A stretch of DNA of 64,000 bases from Hippopus hippopus (taxonomy: Eukaryota > Mollusca > Bivalvia > Cardiida > Cardiidae): assembly GCA_946811185.2 (NCBI GenBank), contig OX328105.1:39854845-39918844 (forward strand), read 5' to 3'. Numbering within the stretch: the first letter of the stretch is position 1; every line of letters begins with the position of its first letter. Shown piece by piece: positions 53,380-63,682 of this stretch. Under the pieces are notes generated by a model. It had not been told where the DNA came from, did no database searches, and saw only the letters and a program-made list of their open reading frames with translations. The translations under genes and the position numbers were made by a program.

Positions 53380-53430
53380 TTTTACATAGCAGTTTCTCCT
53401 TTTCCCACAATGCTTTTAAAACGGTATGTA
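53380..53430. mobile_element. MITE-A core scrap
   Basis: GTTTCTCCTTTTCCCACAATG only. Confidence 0.6.
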
Positions 53431-53656
53431 CTGCTGGGATGTTGAGATTCGTTTTTGTTATTCAAAGGTGTTTACCTCGGCAGCTGGAAAGTTTATCACT
53501 GAAAAAAATCAAATGTTGACGTTTTACGTCTCTGATTTATTACAAAATATTACTTTAAATGCCAAATCAACATTGGCTTCCTACATTTACATAGTGCAGA
53601 CAGAGATTTTGAATTTATTCTCTTTGTATCAAGTAACCAGCATTTTCTACTTTTCA

Positions 53657-53900
53657 GACAGCTTGGCTGGGTACCTCAGTGGTTAGCTTATCTGACTTGT
53701 AAACTGGTGGTTGAGAGTTCAATACCTGGTTGAGGCAAACTTTCTTTCTGTTCACTTTTCACTTCTCGCCTGTGATGCACGTGAGAAAAGCAGTCAGTGG
53801 CATGGAAAGAAAGTTGTATCAGTACTGGTGTGAGAAAGCCAGGAAACACATGCATAGGTGCACTGACTTCGTGATACTACCTAAGCGGTTAAAACTTGGT
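53657..53900 (+). mobile_element. SINE copy, diverged
   Basis: Head with GGTACCTCAGTGGTTAGC (A-box-like) and GAGAGTTCAATACC (B-box-like), then GAGAAAAGCAGTCAGTGGC and GATACTACCTAAG. Confidence 0.7.
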
Positions 53901-53929
53901 AGATTTAAAAAAAAAACAAACAAAATACT

Positions 53930-54052
53930 TTTCCCACAATTTTTCTACCCTTGCCAAAACAAAACTAATGCAATCAATTGAGCCATATCTTCTGCAAATG
54001 CTTTGAGTTTAGAAAGGCATAACATTTTGCCCTTGGTAGAATTAGTAAATAA
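53930..54052 (+). mobile_element. MITE-A, right core edge and L arm
   Basis: TTTTCCCACAATTTTTCTACCC to CCTTGGTAGAATTAG. Confidence 0.72.
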
Positions 54053-54270
54053 CCCTTTATCTCACAATCTCTGAGAGAAAAAAGAAGGCTTTTGAAAACA
54101 TTGTAGGAACAGGAGAAAATGCTGGTTTATCAGCATTGTCTCCATTTCCCACCATGCTTAGACACCATTCAAGATACAAATCTCAAAATTTGAATCACAT
54201 ATTTAAATTGTTGTCTGCCAATCCTTCAATATGGAGAGATCTAAAATTTTGTTGTGGGGTAAAGATTTTA
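54050..54270 (+). mobile_element. MITE-A, S-L copy
   Basis: The loop is CTGGTTTATCAG. The right TIR is GGGGTAAAGATTTTA. Confidence 0.83.
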
Positions 54271-54424
54271 GTAAAATAGTCTTGACTTATACCCTGGTCT
54301 TGAACTTCTTTTCAAAAACAGATCAATTTTAATAGTGAGAGGTGAAGAAATATGGTAAAATTATGCGCATTAATCTTCCTGTATACATTTTTTTTCACCA
54401 ATCACACAAAATGGATCACCTTTA

Positions 54425-54648
54425 AAACCCTTTACAAAAAAAGCCAGTGTGAAAATGATCTGAAGAAAGAAGGCTTTTGAAAACAATGTGGGAAAAAGAG
54501 AAAATGCTGTTAAACAGCATTTTCTCTTTTTCCCACATTTTTTTCTACTCTTTCAAAGACAAATTTGATATTTTGAGTTAAATTTGTTGTCTGCAAATAC
54601 TTTCAATTCGGACAAGTCTAAAAGTCAATCATCTGGTAGAAAGTTAAA
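54425..54648 (+). mobile_element. MITE-A, S-L copy with three covarying core pairs
   Basis: The core (54479-54545) shows AAAAAGAG/CTCTTTTT, the loop CTGTTAAACAG and AATGTGGG/CCCACATT, each changed on both arms from the common form. Confidence 0.9.
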
Positions 54649-54837
54649 TGTATAATTGACCTTTTTCTGTGCTTTGTTGAAACTCGGCTTTTACCTTCAG
54701 TCGAAAATGCTGAAATAACAGAATAAAAAAAGTAAGCTGATCAGCATTATTATGCAGTTTGGTTGCCATGGGTATTTTTATGTCATTCTCTAGGCAGAAA
54801 TTCAAGATATGGTTTCATAATGACAATGTCTGGTCAA

Positions 54838-54897
54838 ACTTTAAGTTTTTGAACCTATCAATCCCTTGTTATAATGATCCCTAAAGAAGAAGCCCTG
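54838..54897 (+). mobile_element. MITE-A S-arm fragment
   Basis: CAATCCCTTGTTATAATGATCC, followed by AAGAAGCC, abuts the next copy. Confidence 0.65.
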
Positions 54898-55126
54898 TTA
54901 ACTCTTTACCACACAATCCCGACTTTTAACGACCCTGAGAAAGAAGCCTTTTGAAAACAATGTGGGAAAAGGAGAAAATGCTGGTAACCAGCATTTTCTC
55001 CTTTTCCCACAATGTTTTCTACCCTTCCCAAACCAAATTTCGGTTTTTTAGTCACATTTATTTTGTCGTATGCAAATGTTTTCAATTTGGACCAGTCTAT
55101 AATTTTGTTGTTTGGTAAAGAGTTAA
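54898..55126 (+). mobile_element. MITE-A reference copy, full S-L
   Basis: 229 bp. TTAA-CTCTTTACCACACAAT at the left, S arm to TTTTGAAAAC, 67-nt core with a single arm mismatch, L arm with GTCGTATGCAAATG, GGACCAGTCTATAATTTTG, and TTTGGTAAAGAG-TTAA at the right. No coding capacity. TTAA ends and CCYTTT-type termini suggest mobilisation by a piggyBac-like transposase (inference); none is encoded here. Confidence 0.96.
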
Positions 55127-55134
55127 ATCATTGC

Positions 55135-55270
55135 TAGGAACTATTACAGGAAAAGGAGAGAATGCTTGTAATCATCATTTTTCTCCTTTTCCCTCAACAT
55201 TTCCTAGACTTTCGGGGATGATTCCCATTGTTTGCGTTACATTGAATTTGTCTTTGGCAAATGCTTTTGG
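55135..55270 (+). mobile_element. MITE-A, core and part of L arm
   Basis: GGAACTATTACAGGAAAAGG to GGCAAATGCTTTTGG. Confidence 0.72.
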
Positions 55271-55305
55271 AGATTGCCATATTAAATATTGCTCAAAATG
55301 GTGTC

Positions 55306-55535
55306 TTAGCCCTTTACCACACAATCCCGCATTTTAATGACCCTGGGGGAGAGGCCTTTTGAAAACATTGTAGGATAAGGAGAAAATGCTGGTAACCAGC
55401 ATTTTCACCTTTTTCCACAATGTTTTCTACTCTTCTAAAGTCAAGTTTCAATTTTTGAGTCACATTTATTTTGTCGTCTGCAAATGCTTTCAATTTGGAC
55501 AAGTCTAAAATTTTGTCGTTTGATAAAGAGTTAAC
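55306..55535 (+). mobile_element. MITE-A, full S-L copy
   Basis: TTAGCCCTTTACCACACAAT to TTTGATAAAGAGTTAA. Shares its right TTAA. Confidence 0.92.
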
Positions 55536-55660
55536 CCTGTAGTAAACAACAAAATTATCCAAATTCAAAGCATTTACAGACAACAATCTAAATGTGATTC
55601 AAATGATGGAACTTGTCTCTGACAAAGTCAAAAACATCGTAGGAAAAGGAGGAAATCCAT
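55532..55660 (-). mobile_element. MITE-A, L arm and left core edge
   Basis: Stops in GGAAAAGGAGGAAATCC, just before the LINE-derived region. Confidence 0.8.
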
Positions 55661-55740
55661 TTTACAAAACTTTGCTTAGACTAAGCCACTATACAAAAGA
55701 ATGTTGTTCATCTTTTGTACTTGACTATGACCAGGGCTCC

Positions 55741-56229
55741 AAGCAGTCTGTGTGTTGGGAGGTGACTGGTCAGTCTGATCCGGGCACAGAGGTAGAATCC
55801 ACAGGTTGGACATCTGTAGTCTGTCCCTGTAGTTGAAATGCTTGCAACTTTGGCTTTTTGTACAGTACACTGTCCTTGGAGATGACTGGTCAGTCTGATC
55901 CAGACACAGAGGTAGAATCCACAGGTTTGATATTCTATAGTCTGTCCCTGTAGTTGAAGTGCTTGCAACTCTGGCTTTTTGTGCAGTGCACTGTCCTTGG
56001 AGGTGACTGGTCAGTCTGATCCGGGCACAGAGGTATAATCAACAGTTTGGACATCTGTAGTCTGTCCCTGTAGTTTAAATGCTTGCAACTCTGGCTTTTT
56101 GTACAATACACTCTCCTTGGAGGTGACTGGTCAGTCTGATCCGGGCACAGAGGTAGAATCCTCCGGTTGGACATCTGTAGTCTGTCCCTGTAGTTGAAAT
56201 GCTTGCAACTCTGGCTTTTTGTGCAATAC
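55741..56229 (-). repeat. ~120-bp tandem repeat encoding a degenerate C2H2 zinc finger (LINE-derived)
   Basis: Four units (starts near 55751, 55870, 55991, 56111 on the plus strand; spacing 120-121). On the minus strand the 55752-55850 unit encodes CPTCGFYLCARIRLTSHL and then PTH: C-x2-C-x12-H-x3-H. Other units lose a Cys or shift frame because of the 121-nt spacing. The motif resembles the zinc finger near the C-terminus of some non-LTR retrotransposon polyproteins (family memory). No reverse transcriptase is present. Confidence 0.75.
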
Positions 56230-56787
56230 AAAAACAGAGAGAGAGTGCAATACAAAATTTTGTTGTTTGGTGAAATGAAAAACGAACAATCATGATATTG
56301 CTTGACAAAATTTATTTAAGACTTCTGCATATTCTGTGAACCCTAGTTTGGTCAGGCTTGTTTTCTGTCTCTTTTCTGACTCTTTTACTCTAATTATTGT
56401 TACAATTGGTTTACTCTACTTATTGTTACAATATCCTATCTGACACTGGTAACACCACATAAAACAGTTCTTAATGGAAACAGGCAAAAATCAGACCTAA
56501 AAAAAAAATCTGGGTTTCAGTCCAAGATTTTCAGTCCAAGATGCTGTAGGTAGGGTAGATAGGATTTTTTTTCCCCTGAAATCATACCTGACAGATTTTT
56601 TTGTTCAATGGTAGCGTAGAAAGTTTAGGGTCGGCTGTATTTTCTAGGTAGGGTCAGGAAACCCTGAACACATATATGTTTTGATAGGCCTCATGCTGAA
56701 GTTAGAATATAGATAGAAGATAATTTCAAAAATGGAGATAAAGAATATGCAAAAAAAGTGGTTGGTCAAAACAAGATGTTCTACTTT
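56230..56787. repeat. dispersed repeat scraps, no gene
   Basis: TTACTCTAATTATTGTTACA is repeated in tandem at 56387-56431. 56490-56670 has GGTAGGGTAGATAGGATTTT and GGTAGGGTCAGGAAACCCTG, probably a worn dispersed element. Confidence 0.5.
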
Positions 56788-56878
56788 CTAACCCTTTATC
56801 AAAAATTCCAAGTTTTGATGAAATCATGGAGGAAGACATTTGAAAACATTGTGGGAAAAGGAGATAACGCTGCTTAAC
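56788..56878 (+). mobile_element. MITE-A, S arm and left core half
   Basis: Cut at GGAGATAACGCTGCTTAA, where the next copy begins at TTAA. Confidence 0.8.
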
Positions 56879-57104
56879 TCTACTACACGATTTCAGACTT
56901 ATTGTCCAAGTTGAAAGCATTTGTAGATAATAATTTATGAGTGTGACTCAAACATTGAAGCTTGCTTTCAGATGGGTAAAAAAACACTGTGGGAAAAGGA
57001 TAAAATGCTGGTTACCAGCATTTTCTTCTTTTTCTGTAATGTTTTCAAAAGTCTTTCCTGTTCAGGGTTGTGAAAACTCTGCATTGTTTGGTAAAGAGTT
57101 AATA
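56875..57104 (-). mobile_element. MITE-A, full L-S copy
   Basis: TTAACTCTACTACACGATT to TTGTTTGGTAAAGAGTTAA. Confidence 0.88.
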
Positions 57105-57165
57105 AAGTTATCTAGAGCTCTTGAGGGTTCAAATATATACAGGTGTGCTTTTCTGCCTTTTACCT

Positions 57166-57391
57166 GAACTCTTTACCAAATGACAAAAATTTGGAGTCTC
57201 CCCTATTGAAGCATTTGCAGATGACAAATTTAATTTTGCTCAAATAATCGAATGTGCTTCAGAAATGACAGAAATCATTGTGGGAAAAGAAGAAAATGCT
57301 GGTTACCAGCATTTTCTTCCTTTCCCACAATGTTTTCATAAACTCTTTTACTCAGGGTTGTTAAAACTCAAGATTTTGTGGTAAAGGGTTA
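57166..57391 (-). mobile_element. MITE-A, full L-S copy
   Basis: The core has AAAAGAAGAAAATGCT against AGCATTTTCTTCCTTT, partly matched. Shares its right TTAA. Confidence 0.9.
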
Positions 57392-57618
57392 ACTCTTTAC
57401 CAAACAACAAAATTTTAGACTTGTCTAAATTGAAAGCTTTTGGAGACGACAAATTTAATGTTACTCAAATATTGAAGTTTAATTTGGATGGGGTAGAAAT
57501 CATTATGGGAAAAGGAGAAAATGCTGGTTACCAGCATTTTCTCCTTTTCCCACAATGTTTTCAAAAGGCTTCTTCCTCAGGGTCATGAAAACCAGGGATT
57601 GTTTGGTAAAGGGTTAAA
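57388..57618 (-). mobile_element. MITE-A, full L-S copy
   Basis: TTAACTCTTTACCAAACAAC to TTGTTTGGTAAAGGGTTAA: long, near-perfect TIRs. The core is perfect except at its left outer edge. Confidence 0.95.
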
Positions 57619-57928
57619 TGAATTTTACCCTTTTTTTCATCCAAGTGGTTTTCTCTGTACTAGCATAATTGAGTAAATTCTGTTTCAGCTAAGTGAATAA
57701 ATTCCCCAAATTTAGGCATACAATTTAGAAAATGTAGAAAATTGGATATATATTTTTTGTTTCTTTACATATATTGTGTTTATAGCGTTAAATGATCATA
57801 GGCAGAAGTTAAATGCTAAATAACAGTCTTAAACGGGAGAAAATTTGTGAATGGTTCAAATAAATAGAGAACTGATACAGGATTGGCCAATTTTCTTTAT
57901 ATCATAACTTAAAAAAATTTCAACTCCT
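57619..57928. other. no feature recognised
   Basis: AT-rich spacer. Confidence 0.45.
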
Positions 57929-58167
57929 TTTAACCCATTTCAAAATGATCCTGTGATTTTACAATTGCAAAGGAAGACTTTTGAAAACATTGTGGGGGAA
58001 AAAATGCTGGTAACCAGCATTTTCTCTTTTTTTCTCCACAATGTTTTCTGCCAATTGAAAGACGTAACCTATCGTTTTAGCCATATTGAATTTGTCATTT
58101 TGCATAGATGTGCAAAGGCTTTTGAATATGGGCAAGTTTAAAATGGTGTCACCTTGTAAAGGTTTAA
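57929..58167 (+). mobile_element. MITE-A, S-L copy
   Basis: The left core half has lost AAAAGG (GTGGGGGAAAAAATGC). Right TTAA shared with the following copy. Confidence 0.83.
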
Positions 58168-58356
58168 CCTTTTACCAAACAACAGATTTACAACATCTGC
58201 AGAAAACAAATTCGAAAATGGTACGAATGAGCTGAAGGTCTCTGATAGGGTATAGAAAACATAGTGGGAAAAGGAGAAAATGCTGGTTACCAGCATTTTC
58301 TCCTTTTCCCACAATGTTTTCTGAAGCCTTTTTTCCCCAGGTCGTGAAAGGTTAAG
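58164..58356 (-). mobile_element. MITE-A, L-S copy
   Basis: The L arm lacks the AATTGAAAGC segment. The core is almost perfect. The S arm is shortened. Confidence 0.85.
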
Positions 58357-58805
58357 TGGCCTGTCCCTTTTGAACTTGTAATGTTGCAAAGTAGAAGAGA
58401 TTTTTGTGAACTAGTTCAAGATTCAGAACATTTTCATTTTTATAGGAGAATCTCATGAAAGGACAGTGTTAGTGCTTCAGATAAACTGGGGTTTTTTTAA
58501 ACGTATTTGGTTTAGATTGATTGAGAAATTATTTCTTACAACTTATACCAATATCTCTCTCTTGATTCAGCTTCCTGGAAACTACTCCAGTACTTGCACT
58601 GAATGTGTCGGCCAATGAAAAGTCCCAAAGTTGACACCTACCCCAAGGAATTGAAAATTCAGGACCTCATGGTTACGAGGCCAACACTCTTCACAACCGT
58701 AGACACCACTACATTAACTGTGGTGATATGATAGAATCCTGTATTCATTCAATATTAGATTATTTTTGCTCATTAACTAGACAGGAATCATCATTTAGCT
58801 GCATT
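58357..58805. other. spacer with a tRNA-like SINE-head fragment
   Basis: 58630-58725, on the minus strand, resembles 60139-60236 (GAGGTCCTGAATTTTCAATT). No gene. Confidence 0.5.
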
Positions 58806-60140
58806 TAACTTTATACCAAATGACAAATTTTTAGCCTTGTCCAAATTGAAAGCATTTGCAGAGGATAGATTAAATTTTACTTCAAACATATAATTTGTCT
58901 TTTGTAGGGTAGAAAACGTGGGAAAAGGAGAAAATGCTGGTAATCAGCATTTTTAGCTCACCTGAGCACAAAGTGCTCATGGTGAGCTTTTGTGATCGTG
59001 CTGTGTCCATCGTGCGTCGTGCGTTGTCTGTCGTCAACTTTTACCTTGTGTACGCTCTAGAGGCCACATTTTCAGTCCGATACTCATGAAACTTGGTCAG
59101 AATGTTTGTCTTGATGATATCTCAGACGAGTTCGAAAATGGGTCATGTTGGGTCAAAAACTAGGTCACTAGGTCAAATATTAGAAAAATCTTGTGTACGC
59201 TCTAGAGGCCACATTTTCAGTCAGATACTCATGAAACTTGGTCAGAATGTTTGTCTTGATAATATCTCAATCGAGTTTGAGAATGGGTCATGTCAGGCCA
59301 AAAACTAGGTCACTAGGTCAAATCTTAGAAAAACCTTGTGCACACTCTAGAGGCCACATTTTCAGTCCAATGCTCTTGAAAGTTGGTCAGAATGTTTGTC
59401 TTGATGATATCTTGGATGAGTTATAAAATGGGTCATGTCTGGTCAAAAAGTAGGTCACAAGGTTATATCTTAGAAAAATCTTGTGTACGCTCTAGAGGCC
59501 ACATTTTGGGTCCAAATTTCTTGAAATTTGGTCAGAATGTTTGTCTTGATGATATCTTGGACAAGTTTGAAAATGGGTCATGTCAGGCAAAAAACTAGGT
59601 CACTGGGTCAAATCTTAAAAAAAAAAAAAAAAACTTGTGTACGCTCTAGAGGTCACAGTTTTAGTCCAAATTTCTTGAAAGTTGGTCAGAATGTTTTACT
59701 TGATGACATCTCAGATGACTTCGAAAATCGGTCATGTTGGGTCAGCAACTAGGTCAGTAGTTCAAATCTTACAAAAAACCTGTGTATGCTCTATAGGCCA
59801 CAATTTCTGTCCATACGTATGAAAGGTGGTCAAGATCTTTGTTTTGATAATATCTACAATGGGAAAATTGGCTATGGTTGGCTAAAAAGTAGGTCACTGA
59901 GAGAAATTCTAGAAAAAGCTTGTGTATATGCTGGAGGCCAAATTTTCAGTCCAATAATTATGAAAGCTTAGTAGATTGTTTGTCATGATATCTCAAAAGA
60001 GATTGAAAATGGGTCATGTTTGGTCAAAAGACTCAGGTGAGCGACTTTAGGGCCATCATGGCCCTCTTGTATTCTTTTCACACTTTTTTCAAAAGCCATC
60101 TTTCTCAGGTTCGTTAAAAGTTGGCATTGTGCAGTAAAGT
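58806..60140 (-). mobile_element. MITE-A, L-S copy split by pearl copy 4
   Basis: L arm and left core run to CAGCATTTT (58953). The right core remnant and S arm resume at about 60071 (TTCTTTTCACACTTTTTTC) and end TGTGCAGTAAAGTTGA. Confidence 0.85.
58954..60070 (+). mobile_element. pearl/Helentron-like element, copy 4
   Basis: Seven core units. 5' TAGCTCACCTGAGCACAAAG, 3' CTCAGGTGAGC, AGGGCCATCATGGCCCT, CTTGT. Its 3' 290 bp is nearly identical to that of copy 3 (about 40290-40580). A poly-A tract interrupts the unit at about 59616. Confidence 0.92.
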
Positions 60141-60236
60141 TGATACCAGTTCCTGGGAATCAAACTCAGGACCTTGAGGTCGTGAGGACAAGGCTTTACC
60201 TATTACAAGCATAGACACCACACGAGACACATCCTA
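60139..60236 (-). mobile_element. tRNA-like SINE head fragment, second type
   Basis: Minus strand: CCTCACGACCTCAAGGTCC then GAGTTTGATTCCCAGG (B-box-like). Confidence 0.55.
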
Positions 60237-60257
60237 TCCCATGCTGGTCAAAAAAGA

Positions 60258-60572
60258 TCTATAGTTTGATTGATTGATTGTATGGTGTTTAAAACCATTT
60301 TCAACATTATTTCAATGATATTGCGGTGGCCAGTGTACCTATCCATGCTTTCCTGCAGTTTCTTTTACCAGTACTCTGCACAATATTCTTTCCAAGCCAT
60401 TGGTTGCTTTCCCATTGTCGAAACAATGATCAGCGGTGAGAGAGGAATGAATCCTGTCGCAATGACTATCATCAATCCTCGTAAAGAAATAGGCCAAGCT
60501 GGTGATCGAACCAGCGACCCCCTGTTCTTGAGTCCTGTACTCTATTTACTGCGCTACTGGGGCTCGGCTAAA
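60258..60572 (-). mobile_element. V-SINE-like SINE, full copy, reverse
   Basis: The 3' tail reads (TTGA)n/(CAAT)n at 60267-60280. The minus-strand head near 60570 has AGCGCAGTAAATAGAGTAC and a B-box-like GGTTCGATCACCAGC. The 147-codon plus-strand ORF here is SINE sequence. Confidence 0.87.
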
Positions 60573-60599
60573 GATCTATGTAAGTGTCCCTGTTCAAAC

Positions 60600-60835
60600 C
60601 ATTTGCAGAGGCCCACCTTATATCCATGCTTTCCTAGAATTTTATTGCACAAAATCTTTTCAAAGCCACTGGCTGCTTTCCAACATAAACATGGTCTAAG
60701 TGTTCAGCAATGAGAGAGAAATGAATCCTGTCACAATGGCTGTCATGAATCCTTGGAATGAATTTAGCCATGCTGCCCTGGGATCAACCCCCAGACCTCT
60801 ATAGTTTTTAAACCCAGTACCTTACTGAGTTACCT
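60600..60835 (-). mobile_element. SINE, reverse, diverged
   Basis: Body CCATGCTTTCCTAGAATTTT to AATGAATTTAGCCATGCTG; head near 60780-60835. Confidence 0.7.
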
Positions 60836-60957
60836 TTCTCATCTGTTACAGTAAGTTACATAACCTCTGATGACAGTAATTTATTCCTGTATTTGTATTC
60901 ATGGGCCAGAGGTTTCAAAGTGAAACATTATACAGTAAGATGAATGCTTTGGCCCAG

Positions 60958-61110
60958 ACTTAACTTGTAACAGAACAATCCTGTGTTTTGATCTCCCTGA
61001 AGAGGAAATCTAGTAACCAACATTTTCTCTTTTTTCCATAATTCCACTATTGTAGCATTTTTTTCTAATGTAAACACTTTCAAAATTTTTGATATGTACA
61101 AAGTTTTAAA
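60958..61110 (+). mobile_element. MITE-A, decayed S-L copy
   Basis: The left core half is deleted (AAATCTAGTAACCAACATTTTCTC). Confidence 0.65.
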
Positions 61111-61338
61111 TTATCTCTTTACAAGATGGCAAAATTATATACTTTACCCAATCGAAAGCATTTCTTGACCAGAAATTTTATGTTACTCATATTATGAAAT
61201 CTTTATATGATAGGGTTGGAAACATTCTTAGAAAAGGAGAAAATGCTGATTACCAGCATGTTCTCCTTTTACAAGATGTTTTCAAAAGCCATCCTGTTCA
61301 TGGACAAGAATAGATAGGATTGTGTGGTACAGGGTCAG
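61111..61338 (-). mobile_element. MITE-A, L-S copy
   Basis: Core GGAGAAAATGCTGATTACCAGC paired with GTTCTCC. The TIRs are worn. Confidence 0.78.
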
Positions 61339-61409
61339 TGCACAAAAATGTACATACCAAATTACCACAAGGCCCTGGGCATACTCAACTTTCTTTTCTA
61401 TTTGTTTGT

Positions 61410-61625
61410 ATTTAACTCTTTACAAAACAAAAAATTTAGACTCATACAATCTCAAAACCATTGCAGAGACAAATTTATTGTGGCTTAAATTTGTCTCGGA
61501 AAAGGTGAAACACAGTTGGAATAGAGAAATTAATGGTTACCAGCATTTTCTCTTTCTTCCACACTGCTTTCAGAAGTCTTCTTCCTCAGGATTTTTAAAA
61601 TTTTTTATTGTTTGATTATGGGTCA
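61410..61625 (-). mobile_element. MITE-A, L-S copy, core eroded
   Basis: TTAACTCTTTACAAAACAAA at the left. Left core half AGAGAAATTAATGG only. Confidence 0.75.
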
Positions 61626-61949
61626 ACTTAGTTAATTGTACTAAAGACTGTGGAGACTTAAAATCAAAGTGTCAGGTGAGCAATACAGGACCAGATAGTC
61701 CTCTTGCCTTGAATGTTTTATCAATTCACTTAGTGACAGATGATAAAGAAATTTAACCATGAAACATTGTAGATAAAAATACATTAAGGATTACATGAGC
61801 TCTTGAAGTGGTTAGCCATGTGTCTTGATTAGTTATGATGTAACTGATAAGCCTTTCTGGCTTGAAACATGACTTTTTTAGATCAGCTGTGAAGTGATTT
61901 TATCCAGAAAAGCTTCCTCAACCCTTTATCTCATGCACTTATGAGATTT
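61626..61949. other. no gene recognised
   Basis: A worn pearl-like 3' end (CAGGTGAGCAATACAGGACC) lies at 61675-61705. The rest is unique. Confidence 0.45.
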
Positions 61950-62125
61950 TAACCCTTTATCAAACAATACTATTTTTTGATGACCCATAGAAGGAAGGCT
62001 TTTGAAAAAAGTGAGGAAAAAAAAGGAAAAAATGCTGGTGGCCAGCATTTTGCACTTTTCCCACAATTTTTCCTACCCTTTCAATTACAAAGCCCATCAT
62101 TTGGGCTACATTTTATTTGTTGATG
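61950..62125 (+). mobile_element. MITE-A, S-L copy cut by SINE sequence
   Basis: TTAACCCTTTATCAAACAAT onward. The L arm stops at TTTATTTGTTGATGAG. Confidence 0.8.
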
Positions 62126-62202
62126 AGTTGGGGATTCAAACCAGTGAACCCCGGTTTCAAGTCCTGTACACTATCGACTGCACTACTGGGCTTGACCCTA
62201 AA
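62122..62202 (-). mobile_element. SINE head fragment, reverse
   Basis: Minus strand: GCCCAGTAGTGCAGTCGATAG, GGACTTGAAACC, then GGTTTGAATCCCCAAC (B-box-like). Confidence 0.75.
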
Positions 62203-62404
62203 TGTTTTGTATCATGTTTGAAATTGTTTGAGTGCCAATTAACAAAAAGGACATATTCATTCACATATGAAGAGCAAAATATCAGTTTCAGGACTGTCTA
62301 GGCCAGATCATTTTGTCATGGTGGGAACTGCATGTATAATGCCATCTGATCTAAATTACACTAAGGTTACGTTTTGTACTGTGTAGCTTGAGATGGTAGT
62401 GTAC

Positions 62405-62732
62405 CAGAATTTTACCGAGCCCAGTAGAGCAGTCAGTAGCATACAGGACTTGAAACCAGAGGGGTCTCTGGTTCCAGTCCACAACTCGGCCAATTTCTTT
62501 CCAAGGAGTGATGAGTCATTGCAACAAGGTTCATTCCTCACTTTCTGCTGATTGTTTTCATGATGATGATGTTGGAAGGCAACCAGTAGCTTGGGAAGAA
62601 TGTTGTGCAAAGTACTGGTAAAAAAAATTCCTGGGAAGCATGGACAGGTGCACTGGCTCCTGGGATTTAACTGAAATTTCTAATGTTGATAACAGCATGA
62701 AACACCATGCAAACAAACAAATCTAGATTCTT
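62405..62732 (+). mobile_element. V-SINE-like SINE, full copy
   Basis: AGCCCAGTAGAGCAGTCAGTAG head, GGACTTGAAACC, GGTTCCAGTCC (B-box-like); body to GCATGAAACACCATGC; (CAAA)n tail. Confidence 0.87.
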
Positions 62733-62771
62733 GCTTAAAAAGATAAATTCATAACACAGAGAATTGTTTGG

Positions 62772-62990
62772 CTAACTCTGTACCTAACGACAAAGTTTCA
62801 GACCTGTACAAATTGAAAGAATTTACAAATGTGGTTCAGATGATTACACTTGTCTTTGAAATGGTAGAAAATATTGTTGGAAAAGGAGAAAATGCTGGTT
62901 ACCAGCATTTTCTCCTTTTCCCACAATGTTTTCAAATGGCCTCTATGTCAGGCTCTTTAAAACTCAGGATTGTGTGGTAAAGGGTTAAAG
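62772..62990 (-). mobile_element. MITE-A, full L-S copy
   Basis: CTAACTCTGTACCTAACGAC to TGTGGTAAAGGGTTAA. The core has ATTGTTGG against CCCACAAT, so it is one-sided here. Confidence 0.9.
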
Positions 62991-63354
62991 ATTTTTAACA
63001 GGAAGATGAAGCACACTGGAAAATCTAGTTCTTCCCACAGATCTCCCAGGGTTCTTCAACAACCTGATAAAATTAAAGGCAGACTGTTGCACAAGTGTTT
63101 TATTCATACAGTATCTGATAAGCCATCCGAAATTACCTCCTATTAATTGAGCATATTTCTGCCTGGTGTATTATAAATTCTACAGTATCATGTGACTTGA
63201 CAAACGTTAAAATTAACCATTAAATTGAAACAGTTCTTTTTTTTTGGGGGGGGGGGATATAAAGAAAATTTAATGAATGAAGAAAGTATTCTTAAATTTT
63301 TTTCTCCACTAACCTTGACATGACTGTTCCAGACGATTGTGATAAAATGTTTGT
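62991..63354. other. no gene recognised
   Basis: A G-run lies at 63246-63255. Spacer. Confidence 0.45.
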
Positions 63355-63586
63355 TTATCACTTTACCACATGACAAAATTTAAGACTGGTCCAAATTGAA
63401 ATCATTTGCAGACGACAAATTGAATGTGGCTCAAATGATGATATCTGTCTTTGGTAGGGTAGAAAACATTGTGGGAAAAAGGAGAAAATGCTGTTTACCA
63501 GCATTTTCTCCTTTTCCCACAAATGTTTTCAAAAGGCTTCTGTCTCAGGGTCGTTAAAACTCAGGATTGTGTGGTAAAAGGTTAAA
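63355..63586 (-). mobile_element. MITE-A, full L-S copy
   Basis: CACTTTACCACATGAC to GTGTGGTAAAAGGTTAA. The core has a one-base insertion on each side (GGGAAAAAGG; CACAAATG). Confidence 0.93.
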
Positions 63587-63682
63587 CTATTTCCAAACAC
63601 ATGATTGTATTCATATTCATGTGTGTCTTTGGTTTCACCAGTACTAGGCTAGGGCTCTGAAATGTCTTTCAATGAGTAGAAA

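Noticed and set aside
37885..60070. CRISPR-like arrays, from the regular repeat spacing
   Set aside because: The 145-bp units are contiguous tandem copies without unique spacers, in a eukaryotic, intron-bearing context.
60270..60713. 147-codon plus-strand ORF
   Set aside because: It lies across minus-oriented SINE copies; the similarity is to SINE DNA, not to a protein.
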